Virus record (IMG/VR): IMGVR_UViG_3300034375_010199
Span: 1 to 20,691 of that record
Length of the DNA stretch: 20,691 bases
Source: a virus
Strand: one strand, 5' to 3'
This document shows, in pieces, positions 7,638 through 12,884 of this stretch; position 1 is the stretch's first letter; each line of letters begins with the position of its first letter. The position numbers and the translations under genes are program-made. The notes below the pieces were generated by a model. The model was not told the origin of the DNA, ran no database searches, and saw only the letters and a list, made by a program, of their open reading frames with translations.

Positions 7638-7865
7638 TCAGGCGGCAGAAACGAGCGATGCGTTGTAGTCGGCGTAAATCTTGTCGATGAGTGCCCGGAA
7701 GTGCCGGTGTTCGTTTTCGTCGATAACCCGCAGCATGAAAGCGAGGGTGACGCATGATGTGGCCGCCGCACTGGCGTTTGGCTTGCCAAGTTCGAGAATC
7801 ATGTTTTCGATCTCTCCCTCGATCCAGTTCACGGCGTTTAGGTGGTCCCGCTGAGTAGCGTTCAT
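7638..7865 (-). CDS. Small hypothetical phage protein
   Basis: A 75-aa, mainly helical protein of unknown function. Visible segments are RDHLNAVNWIEGEIENMILELG and a C-terminal HFRALIDKIYADYNASLV. The ATG at 7865 has AGGAGG upstream and overlaps the stop of the previous gene by 4 bases (ATGA), so translation is coupled. It belongs to the run of small genes at the promoter-proximal end of the leftward operon, the position occupied by small host-takeover genes in lambda-like phages. Confidence 0.78.
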   Translation of the reverse strand: MNATQRDHLNAVNWIEGEIENMILELGKPNASAAATSCVTLAFMLRVIDENEHRHFRALIDKIYADYNASLVSAA

Positions 7866-8092
7866 TGATCGCCTCCTGGCGGCGGACAGATCGCCTCCAT
7901 CTGCGCCATCGCCAGCCCAATGCGCAGCTTGAGGCTAGCGCGCTCTTTGAGTCGGTGCTCCTCGCGTCCTGCCAAGTCCTCTGCTGTGTACTCATGGAAC
8001 AGGTCAGCGTGCTGCAGCTTCCCAAAGTTCGGCAAGTCCCAGCGCCTGTCGGATTCCCGGGCCTGGGCGCTATCCGCGTAACTGGTCGGCAT
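7862..8092 (-). CDS. Small hypothetical phage protein
   Basis: A 76-aa protein starting at the ATG at 8092 (MPTSYADSAQ), which has GGAG about 8 bases upstream. An in-frame start 90 bases earlier would lie deep inside the neighbouring gene and is rejected. The sequence is charged and probably helical (EDLAGREEHRLKERASLKLRIGLAMAQME), with a short Pro/Gly-rich tail. It has no cysteine other than one near the C-terminus. It overlaps the upstream gene by 23 bases and the downstream gene by 4. I do not recognise a family. Confidence 0.7.
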   Translation of the reverse strand: MPTSYADSAQARESDRRWDLPNFGKLQHADLFHEYTAEDLAGREEHRLKERASLKLRIGLAMAQMEAICPPPGGDQ

Positions 8093-8336
8093 GTAGGCAC
8101 TCCAGGCGCCGAGCGAGGGCGCAGGCTTCGTTGTGATCGCGGCGGAACCCAATGACCTTGCCGGTCCGGCTGTCCACCACATGGAAGAAGTCGCGGCCTG
8201 CAGGCTTCACCATCATCCGGAAGGTGACCGCCGGCTCAGGTCGCCCAATCAGCCGGTAGAACTCGGCAGTGGCGATACGGGAGCGCTGATGCAGGCCGTC
8301 GACGATGTCGCGGCGCGATTGGATGCTGTGGTGCAT
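8070..8336 (-). CDS. Small basic hypothetical phage protein
   Basis: An 88-aa protein with an Arg- and His-rich composition. The middle part (FRMMVKPAGRDFFHVVDSRTGKVIGFRRDHNEAC) looks like a small beta-sheet domain with a strand-turn-strand DSRTGKVIGF, followed by a helix (EACALARRLECLHADQL). Its function is unknown. The ATG at 8336 is well supported by GGAGG 6 bases upstream. It is part of the leftward early operon and its 3' end overlaps the next gene by 23 bases. Confidence 0.78.
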   Translation of the reverse strand: MHHSIQSRRDIVDGLHQRSRIATAEFYRLIGRPEPAVTFRMMVKPAGRDFFHVVDSRTGKVIGFRRDHNEACALARRLECLHADQLRG

Positions 8337-8355
8337 GGTCGCCTCCAGGATGGCG

Positions 8356-8541
8356 TTATTCAGTGGGAAGAGGTGGGAGCGGCATCCAGTGACTTGGATC
8401 GCCGTACCAGAAGCACCATCCGAGAGTTTTGTCGTACAGCCACTCAGTGACCTGCATCTGCCCGTACTCGAACAGGCACAGGTAATCGCGCTTCTCGCTT
8501 TCTGGCGGTAGCCGGTCGCTGCACTTGATCCAATTGCTCAT
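8356..8541 (-). CDS. DUF551-domain protein
   Basis: A 61-aa protein with the DUF551 pattern found in many phage early regions: WIKCSDRLPPESEK at the start, a central LCLFEYGQMQVTEWLYDK, and the closing PSHWMPLPPLP. The length fits a single domain. The family has no established biochemical role. The ATG at 8541 is preceded by GGAGG. It is encoded between two other small proteins in the leftward operon and is probably co-expressed with the recombination genes. Confidence 0.88.
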   Translation of the reverse strand: MSNWIKCSDRLPPESEKRDYLCLFEYGQMQVTEWLYDKTLGWCFWYGDPSHWMPLPPLPTE

Positions 8542-8562
8542 GGAGACCTCCAGTATTTGGGG

Positions 8563-8754
8563 TTAGGCGGTGGCTGGTAGGGCTTCACGAAAGCGCGACG
8601 GGCTCCAGTCGCAAGCCTCATCAGCAGGGATGTGGCCGAACATCAGCGTGCAGCGGCGGCAATGCACGCAGTCGCCGCAGGTCTTGCCCTCGGGCAGATT
8701 CATTTGGTCAGCGTTGTCTGCCGACCGTGGATATGGCTTTCTTTGCTCGCTCAT
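8563..8754 (-). CDS. Small cysteine-rich phage protein, putative zinc-binding
   Basis: A 63-aa protein with the cluster CGDCVHCRRC (residues 26-35) and a further cysteine at the CDW motif near 48. The spacing fits a small zinc-binding knuckle. The C-terminal part (ACDWSPSRFREALPA) is typical of small phage proteins with this motif. The ATG at 8754 has a GGAG-type ribosome binding site (GGAGAC). It is the promoter-proximal gene of the contiguous leftward run, with about 200 bases of non-coding sequence before the divergent gene at 8961. Its function is unknown. Confidence 0.78.
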   Translation of the reverse strand: MSEQRKPYPRSADNADQMNLPEGKTCGDCVHCRRCTLMFGHIPADEACDWSPSRFREALPATA

Positions 8755-8960
8755 GAATGTCTCCGTTGATTCGTTGGTTCACCTGTATTCGTCAACACTC
8801 ATGCCTCCCGCTGGTTGCCGATGGGCGCGGGGGAGGAGTGCTGACGTAATAGAGGTGGGGAAGGGTGCCGGTCTTTCCCGGCTACGGCGGCGCTGGCCGT
8901 TTAGCGAGTCGCACTGAAGGCTGGTAGCATCGACACTCCTTCTCGGAGCAAGGAATTGCT

Positions 8961-9374
8961 ATGCGTCAGGTTGTTGAAAGGGCGTTAAGCGTGATCGCGG
9001 CAGAGAGCAGCGAGCCTGAATACACTGAAGCGTTCAGCGCTGTTCGTGCAGTAGTGGTTGAGTTTGGGGAGGAAAATCTGGCTGACCGGCTTTTTGCCGA
9101 TATTCCCGATTCGATCGCTTTCATGCAGGTGGCCCGGCTCTTCGACTTTCTTGCCTGGCAGACGGATGACAACGGCTCTGCGATGACTCGAACCGTCGAG
9201 CGCTGGCTTATCGAAGGCACAAATCTGCGCAAGATTCAGATCGCCCTTAACCTAGATGTGTACCCGTTTCCGGACGAGCATGAGATGTACCGCGTACTGT
9301 CTGATGTGGCTGTATCCTTCCCGCAGATGGCTGATAGATGCCAGCAGCTAATCAGCTCTCGGAAAAGTCGGTAG
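8961..9374 (+). CDS. Hypothetical protein, isolated rightward gene
   Basis: A 137-aa protein, predicted mostly helical and acidic, with no cysteine-rich motif, signal peptide or membrane helix. The end is basic (SSRKSR). I do not recognise a family. The ATG at 8961 follows AAGGA at 8950-8954. The gene faces away from the leftward operon and ends 18 bases before a hairpin terminator, so it looks like an independent transcription unit inserted between the leftward promoter region and the rest of the operon. A weak promoter candidate lies about 30 bases upstream (TAGCAT as -10) but I cannot support it firmly. That arrangement suits a moron gene expressed in the lysogen. Confidence 0.75.
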   Translation: MRQVVERALSVIAAESSEPEYTEAFSAVRAVVVEFGEENLADRLFADIPDSIAFMQVARLFDFLAWQTDDNGSAMTRTVERWLIEGTNLRKIQIALNLDVYPFPDEHEMYRVLSDVAVSFPQMADRCQQLISSRKSR

Positions 9375-9392
9375 CACCTGGTCTACATCCCA

Positions 9393-9415
9393 AAGCCCGC
9401 TCAGTGAACGGGCTT
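9393..9415. terminator. Hairpin terminator between converging genes
   Basis: The inverted repeat AAGCCCG (9393-9399) and CGGGCTT (9409-9415) encloses a 9-base loop. It lies just after the rightward gene ending at 9374 and 25 bases after the leftward gene ending at 9441, so it could act in both directions. Neither side has a long T run. On the leftward strand it falls between the first gene of the leftward transcript and the rest of the operon, the position of lambda tL1. Confidence 0.6.
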
Positions 9416-9440
9416 CAGTGATGCTTTCCGCCGTGACCCG

Positions 9441-9587
9441 CTACTGGCGTCGGCCACCGGCTTGAATCAAATGTTCTTCCAGCCGCGGGCCTTTCGGCTT
9501 GTTCTCCCGCTGGATAACTGTTCTTGGCGCTTTACGCTGCACGCCCGGGTCAGTTGCCAACCCTCTGAACCGTTTAGGCCGGTTCAT
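9441..9587 (-). CDS. Small basic protein, first gene behind the leftward promoter
   Basis: From the ATG at 9587 the product is 48 aa and strongly basic (RPKRFRG, QRKAPRTVIQRENKPKGPR, and AGGRRQ at the end). The frame is open back to an ATG at 9725 (94 aa). That start has no ribosome binding site and lies upstream of the -35 box at 9716-9721, so the promoter found here could not express it; the shorter form is preferred, although its own ribosome binding site is weak. By position (first gene after a CI-controlled leftward promoter, followed by a hairpin terminator) it matches the lambda antiterminator N, and the arginine-rich composition would suit RNA binding. That is inference only; I see no recognisable N, nut or boxB sequence. 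Confidence 0.5.
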   Translation of the reverse strand: MNRPKRFRGLATDPGVQRKAPRTVIQRENKPKGPRLEEHLIQAGGRRQ

Positions 9588-9692
9588 CGCTGCCTTTGAA
9601 TCTGGGCCGGTGGTGATCCGGCAAGGGGTGTCGCTAAAGAGCGGTGCAGGTTTAACTGCTGGCCGGCGTTCTTCGTTGCTGGCTTGAGTTGA

Positions 9693-9721
9693 ATTTAAGC
9701 AAGCTGAAATTAAGGTGTCAA
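9693..9721 (-). promoter_or_regulatory. Leftward early promoter (PL-like)
   Basis: On the minus strand, TTGACA (9716-9721) is followed by exactly 17 bases and then TTAAAT (9693-9698). This is a near-consensus sigma-70 promoter, with transcription expected to start near 9686 and run leftward. Two of the three copies of the CI-type operator overlap its -35 and -10 boxes. A terminator at 9767-9790 shields it from upstream transcription. Confidence 0.75.
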
Positions 9722-9753
9722 GCATACTGAATTAAATAATTCAGATTGCTGAA
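9695..9753. promoter_or_regulatory. OL-like operator cluster, three sites
   Basis: Three 14-bp sites with the pattern of the immunity-region operators lie at 9695-9708 (TTAAGCAAGCTGAA), 9718-9731 (TCAAGCATACTGAA) and 9740-9753 (TTCAGATTGCTGAA), spaced 22 to 23 bp apart, or about two helical turns. The first differs from the operator at 15713-15726 at a single central base. They overlap the leftward promoter, so the CI repressor and Cro are the expected ligands. Confidence 0.72.
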
Positions 9754-9766
9754 ATTTGTAGGCGAT

Positions 9767-9790
9767 AAAAAGCCCGCTCATTGGCGGGCT
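9767..9790 (-). terminator. Rho-independent terminator after the DUF1654 gene
   Basis: The stem AGCCCGC (9771-9777) with GCGGGCT (9784-9790) and a 6-base loop is followed on the minus strand by a run of five T (A run at 9767-9771). It begins 7 bases beyond the stop of the leftward DUF1654 gene. Confidence 0.85.
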
Positions 9791-9796
9791 CATTTA

Positions 9797-10045
9797 TTAA
9801 TCGCAGTACTCGCGCCAGCCGATCCTTACGGCGCCATCATCCAAATGCTCGATCCTTATGCCGGCGGTGTCGCCGATGTCTTGGATGACCTGACGCCAAG
9901 CTTCAGGACTTTCATCGTCGCGTCTGGCTACCTCGATCAACTGGATCCTCTGCACTCGAGGAGAGGCGATCAAGCCTTGCAGGCGGCGGCCAACAAGCTC
10001 ATACGAATTGCGCGGTTTCGATGTGGGGTAGGGTACCTGGTTCAT
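9797..10045 (-). CDS. DUF1654 family protein, SOS-controlled
   Basis: An 82-aa protein from the ATG at 10045, chosen because AAGGAG lies upstream; an earlier in-frame start would lie beyond the LexA box. The sequence follows DUF1654, a family known mainly from Pseudomonas and its prophages: SYELVGRRLQGLIASPRVQ near the start, IEVARRDDESPEAWRQVIQDIG in the middle, and a closing HLDDGAVRIGW strand. The function of the family is not established. A perfect LexA-type box lies 19 bases before the start, so expression should rise on DNA damage, at the same time as prophage induction. The gene is monocistronic, with a terminator immediately downstream. Confidence 0.87.
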   Translation of the reverse strand: MNQVPYPTSKPRNSYELVGRRLQGLIASPRVQRIQLIEVARRDDESPEAWRQVIQDIGDTAGIRIEHLDDGAVRIGWREYCD

Positions 10046-10064
10046 GCTTCGCTCCTTGCTAAAA

Positions 10065-10080
10065 CTGTATATATGTACAG
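10065..10080 (-). promoter_or_regulatory. LexA (SOS) box
   Basis: The sequence CTGTATATATGTACAG has the form CTGT-N8-ACAG with an AT-rich core, matching the LexA consensus of gamma-proteobacteria. It lies 19 bases upstream of the DUF1654 start. A plausible minus-strand promoter overlaps it (TTGCCA, 17 bases, TACTGT), so bound LexA would block transcription. Confidence 0.88.
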
Positions 10081-10166
10081 TATTGTTGCTTGGATATATT
10101 GGCAAGAGGGCTGCAAGAGGTTTCATGCATAAATGCATATTTTTTGGGTGAGCCTTCAGGCATGCA

Positions 10167-10192
10167 ACAAAAAGCCCGCGCTTGGCGGGCTT
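10167..10192 (-). terminator. Rho-independent terminator after the zinc-ribbon membrane protein gene
   Basis: The stem AAGCCCGC (10172-10179) with GCGGGCTT (10185-10192) encloses a 5-base loop. On the minus strand it is followed by a T-rich run (TTTTTGTTG). It lies about 18 bases past the stop of the leftward gene ending at 10211 and upstream of the LexA-controlled promoter. Confidence 0.85.
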
Positions 10193-10210
10193 GGTTGGTT
10201 CTGTTTGTGG

Positions 10211-11020
10211 TCAGGTTCGTAGGGGAACCCAATACATCCGGCACTGAATTTCATGATTGTCGCCGAGTTCCACCGAAACGGTTTTAGCGGACCGCTCATT
10301 CTCAAAAGGGCCGGTGATGATAGTGTTCCCATCTACTGCGAGCACGGGAATTGCTAGATCTTCAAGCACGGATTCAATTCGGCTCGAATCCACAGGCTGG
10401 GCTGTTATTCTAACCGTCCAGCCATGAAAGTCAGGTCCAACAACCTGGTCAGTGATGGGGGGGTATTTTCCGCTCACCGAGTCCCTGTAGACGATCTCGC
10501 TAAATAGGCGCGGGCCGTCCCGCATAGCGATCAGGGCTTGCTTGGCCTCTTCCTTGGTTTCAAATGGACCTGCGCCTACTGCCAGGCCGATCATCGAAAC
10601 AACTGGGAGGCCGGTGCCGGCAATAGCCTTTATAGTGCGTTGCTGTTCTTGCTCGTCTCTGCATGCTGTCGAAGCCACCCAGCCCTTTTTCAGCCTTGGG
10701 GCCGAGACGGGCTCCACGTCGGCACCGCAGTGCTTGCACTTGATCGCGGCATTCTTGATGGTTTCGGCACACAGCGGGCAGGGCCGGGAGTCAGCTTGCG
10801 CCTGCTCGTGTGGCGGCGATGATCTTCCGCCCAGGAGAACCATAAGCAACCCAGCGAGTGCGATCATGCCGCCGACAATAGTGTGCATCTGGCGGTCCGC
10901 AATGAGCCCCAAGTTGTTCACCCGGCCGCCGGCTCCAGTCGACACGGACACATCCATGCTCAGCGCGAAGATCAGCCAGCAGACGCCGACGATCAGCGCA
11001 AACGTCCCAAATCCCTTCAT
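10211..11020 (-). CDS. Membrane protein with zinc ribbon and SPOR-like repeats
   Basis: A 269-aa protein from the ATG at 11020, which has GGGAGGG upstream; an earlier start adds 12 residues without support. Two hydrophobic segments (about 6-22 and 47-64) suggest a membrane hairpin with both termini cytoplasmic. A zinc ribbon follows: CPLC (81-84) and CKHC (95-98). The C-terminal 150 residues contain two similar units, each ending in a GPFE(T/N) turn followed by a helix (GPFETKEEAKQALIAM near 151-166 and GPFENERSAKTVSVEL near 237-252). They resemble the repeat of SPOR domains, but topology predicts they are cytoplasmic, unlike classic SPOR domains. The function is unknown. As an apparently single-gene unit with its own terminator it could be lysogen-expressed cargo. 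Confidence 0.8.
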   Translation of the reverse strand: MKGFGTFALIVGVCWLIFALSMDVSVSTGAGGRVNNLGLIADRQMHTIVGGMIALAGLLMVLLGGRSSPPHEQAQADSRPCPLCAETIKNAAIKCKHCGADVEPVSAPRLKKGWVASTACRDEQEQQRTIKAIAGTGLPVVSMIGLAVGAGPFETKEEAKQALIAMRDGPRLFSEIVYRDSVSGKYPPITDQVVGPDFHGWTVRITAQPVDSSRIESVLEDLAIPVLAVDGNTIITGPFENERSAKTVSVELGDNHEIQCRMYWVPLRT

Positions 11021-11091
11021 TGGATCCCTCCCGTAATTGAGCCCGCACTTTACCATTCATGGCGTACAGCCACCATTGGAAGGGAGGGCGG

Positions 11092-11290
11092 TCAATCCGG
11101 TTCCTGCGCCTTCAGCCTGGCCAGGCCCTGCTTGATATGCCCTGCGTTTTCCCCGATCGCCTCAAGGGCGCCTCGGACGTTCTGACCTGCATCCGTATGG
11201 CCTTGGCTTTCGACGAGCAGCGTCAACTCCATCAGCGCAGCTTCCAAGGCGAGCTGGTTCTCGTATATGGGTTCCAAAGTATCGGTGAGG
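11092..11290. repeat. About 200-bp direct repeat, copy 1 (copy 2 at 12064-12262)
   Basis: By eye this segment matches 12064-12262 at roughly 80 percent of bases in the same orientation, with long identical stretches such as CGACGAGCAGCGTCAACTCC. The two copies flank an AT-rich insert of about 770 bases holding one cysteine-rich gene. The differences are spread along the length, so it is an old duplication or the result of recombination between related elements. Confidence 0.8.
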
Positions 11291-11325
11291 GGGGGTATTC
11301 TGGTGGTGCTATGTATAAAACTCAA
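11092..11325 (-). CDS. Diverged copy of a small helical protein gene, 5' end rearranged
   Basis: From the TTG at 11325 this encodes 77 aa. From LTDTLEPIYENQLALEAAL onward it is closely similar to the intact 72-aa protein at 12064-12282, including ENAGHIKQGLARL near the end. Comparison shows damage at the front. The position of the paralogue's ATG reads ATA, the paralogue's GGAG-type ribosome binding site is gone, and a G7 tract (11289-11295 on the plus strand) adds two bases relative to the other copy, so the original frame is shifted. Translation would depend on the TTG, which has only a distant AGG upstream. It may be a decaying gene. The protein is helical and acidic and its function is unknown. 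Confidence 0.5.
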   Translation of the reverse strand: MSFIHSTTRIPPLTDTLEPIYENQLALEAALMELTLLVESQGHTDAGQNVRGALEAIGENAGHIKQGLARLKAQEPD

Positions 11326-11373
11326 TAACTAAGATTACCTTTAATAACTTTTGCTGAGCAGCTATAGATACAC

Positions 11374-11412
11374 AAAAAGACCGAAGAGTTACCAATAGCA
11401 GTATCCCTTCGG
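11374..11412. terminator. Strong bidirectional hairpin terminator
   Basis: The arms 11381-11392 (CCGAAGAGTTAC) and 11401-11412 (GTATCCCTTCGG) form a 12-bp stem with one mismatch and one G-T pair around an 8-base loop. The minus strand continues into TCTTTTTG and the plus strand reaches TTTTTT near 11420, so it can stop transcription both ways. It ends 24 bases beyond the stop of the leftward gene ending at 11437. Confidence 0.85.
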
Positions 11413-11436
11413 ACTCTATTTTTTAAAACTTATTTC

Positions 11437-11793
11437 TTAACAGGCGCCAAATAGTGTCGCCGTGAACAGAACAGCTCCGTTCAGATAGACGGTCGCTTTC
11501 AGACCTGTAGGTATGAAAGAACCGCATGTTTCAGCGCAGACTTTGAGCTGGCCGCTTACTGGAATTGAAACCGGTGAAGTCAGACAGTAATCGCCATATA
11601 CAGGGATGGTAAAACAGATTTGATTGGTGGCTTGATTATAACTGGCCCCAACGCACACAGACAATCTCAGAGCTAGAACGCCATCCAGTTGGGGAGGTGA
11701 GCCAGCCTTTGCTCCGAACCCGACTACAGAATAATCAGTCACATGTTCGCTGGATGACGACTTGTTATGCTCTTTGCAGGTACAATCGCTCAT
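11437..11793 (-). CDS. Cysteine-rich protein of unknown function in an AT-rich insert
   Basis: A 118-aa protein from the ATG at 11793 (MSDCTCKEHNKSSSS), with GAGGA upstream; an earlier in-frame ATG lies before the 5' hairpin and is not favoured. It has a polar, serine-rich, cysteine-containing head and then a body rich in Val, Thr, Ser and Gly that looks like a beta-sandwich (LDGVLALRLSVCVGASYN, QICFTIPVYGDYCLTSPVS, LKATVYLNGAVLFTATLFGAC). There are eight cysteines, the last at the very C-terminus. I see no signal peptide. I do not recognise a family. Codon use and flanking sequence are far more AT-rich than in the neighbours, and it has its own terminator, so it is most likely a horizontally acquired moron. 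Confidence 0.72.
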   Translation of the reverse strand: MSDCTCKEHNKSSSSEHVTDYSVVGFGAKAGSPPQLDGVLALRLSVCVGASYNQATNQICFTIPVYGDYCLTSPVSIPVSGQLKVCAETCGSFIPTGLKATVYLNGAVLFTATLFGAC

Positions 11794-11816
11794 TGCAATT
11801 TCCTCTTCCTGAGTAG

Positions 11817-11836
11817 TTGTTGGTGAGTACCAACAA
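11817..11836 (-). promoter_or_regulatory. Perfect 8-bp inverted repeat in the 5' leader
   Basis: TTGTTGGT and ACCAACAA are separated by 4 bases, 23 bases upstream of the start of the cysteine-rich gene. It could be an mRNA leader hairpin or a small operator. Upstream, 11842-12063 is AT-rich non-coding DNA in which I see possible but weak promoter elements (TAGATT as -10) and no open gene. Confidence 0.5.
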
Positions 11837-12063
11837 AACATAATCTAGCCGAGAATAATTATTTAATAAAGGTTGAATGGTAGCCCTTTGATATTAAATC
11901 GAAATCTTAAGTTTTTAGTATCATCGATTTGGCTATAAGGAATATTTACAACAAATGAATTTTATTTCTGTCCAGCTCGGATATAGATAAAAAGCTTCAT
12001 TGCCATTAAGTTTTTATGATTATTTGTCGTATCGTCCGTCGTAGCTTGCTGCTCCCGAGTCAA

Positions 12064-12262
12064 TCAAATCGGCCCTAGAGCCCTCAATCTGGCCAAGCCT
12101 TGTTTAATATGCCCGGCATTCTCCCCGATCACCTCAAGGGCGCCGCGCACGTTATCGCCGACCTCGGCATGGCCTTGCTTTTCGACGAGCAGCGTCAACT
12201 CCATCAGCGCAGCCTCAAGGGCGAGCTGGTTTTCGTAGATTCGTTCCAAGGTATCGGTGAGG
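12064..12262. repeat. About 200-bp direct repeat, copy 2
   Basis: Partner of 11092-11290; see that entry. This copy keeps an intact start codon and ribosome binding site. Confidence 0.8.
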
Positions 12263-12282
12263 GAGTATTCGGGGGAGGGCAT
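12064..12282 (-). CDS. Small helical acidic protein (intact paralogue)
   Basis: A 72-aa protein with an ATG at 12282 and GGAG 9 bases upstream. It is predicted almost entirely helical: a long first helix (LERIYENQLALEAALMELTLLVEKQ), then DNVRGALEVIGENAGHIKQGLARL. It is similar along its length to the damaged copy at 11092-11325. I do not recognise a family; the pattern suggests a helical hairpin or a small oligomeric protein, perhaps a DNA- or protein-binding accessory. The strong conservation of protein sequence between the copies despite many third-position differences indicates that both were under selection for some time. Confidence 0.75.
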   Translation of the reverse strand: MPSPEYSLTDTLERIYENQLALEAALMELTLLVEKQGHAEVGDNVRGALEVIGENAGHIKQGLARLRALGPI

Positions 12283-12324
12283 TGCTCTGTCTCCATAGAG
12301 GGCATGGAAAGCGTAGCAGCAGGC

Positions 12325-12347
12325 AAAAAAACGGCCCGCTTGTGGGC
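12325..12347 (-). terminator. Probable terminator after the DUF2388 gene
   Basis: A short stem, GCCCG (12334-12338) with TGGGC (12343-12347), is followed on the minus strand by a run of seven T. It lies about 120 bases past the leftward gene ending at 12469. The stem is only 5 bp, so strength is uncertain. Confidence 0.55.
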
Positions 12348-12468
12348 GGACCTAAAGGGAATTCTTCAAAGGAGTAGGGCGACTTTGCACTCTGCCCTGT
12401 AAATGCCAGGTGAAAAGGATGTCGCAGAAACGAAAGGTTTGGTGTGGCGTCTTGCTTGAAGGTCGCTT

Positions 12469-12795
12469 TCAGAATGATGTAGCTATCGACTGGGCCAGTT
12501 GCATGTCTGACATGAGCGGAGAAGGATAGGTCGACTGGTAGTATCTGGACGCCTGCTCAAACTCCGCGCCGCGAATCTCCCCGTCCGAACCGATGAAGGC
12601 CAGAGCGTCAGTCTTGGCTGACTTGAAAATCTCAGGCGGTTCGGTCGTGAGGGATGTGGTCGCCCCAATTAAAATGGTTGGCGCCGAAATTGTGAGAAAT
12701 ATCGCTGCGGCGATAGGGTTGGCGCCATCACCTGATACGGCCTGCGTGCTGACCGATGCCAGTAGGGCGATCGCCAGGGTCTTCCATGAGTCCAT
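12469..12795 (-). CDS. Exported DUF2388 family protein
   Basis: A 108-aa protein from the ATG at 12795; a longer frame exists but lacks support. The first 22 or so residues (MDSWKTLAIALLASVSTQAVSG) look like a Sec signal peptide, so the mature protein should be periplasmic. The C-terminal half matches DUF2388, a Pseudomonas family of small exported proteins, at ALAFIGSDGEIRGAEFEQASR and at MQLAQSIA near the end. The family has no proven function. Chromosomal Pseudomonas genomes carry several such genes, so this may be captured host DNA. The ribosome binding site is weak (GGAA about 10 bases upstream). It is a leftward single gene between two terminators. Confidence 0.82.
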   Translation of the reverse strand: MDSWKTLAIALLASVSTQAVSGDGANPIAAAIFLTISAPTILIGATTSLTTEPPEIFKSAKTDALAFIGSDGEIRGAEFEQASRYYQSTYPSPLMSDMQLAQSIATSF

Positions 12796-12856
12796 TCTTC
12801 GTTGCTTCCATTGCGTCCAGAGAGCGCCACAATAGCAGAGCACTTGCCAGAAACAA

Positions 12857-12878
12857 GAAGCCCGGCGCTGGGCCGGGC
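12857..12878 (-). terminator. Terminator after the XRE-ImmA gene
   Basis: The stem GCCCGGC (12860-12866) with GCCGGGC (12872-12878) is followed on the minus strand by TTCTTGTTTC. It starts 7 bases after the stop of the leftward metallopeptidase gene. Confidence 0.75.
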
Positions 12879-12884
12879 AACTCT

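Noticed and set aside
8788-8811. 7-codon minus-strand leader-type peptide with GGAGG nearby, before the gene at 8754
   Set aside because: The ribosome binding site is only one base from the ATG and no attenuator structure follows.
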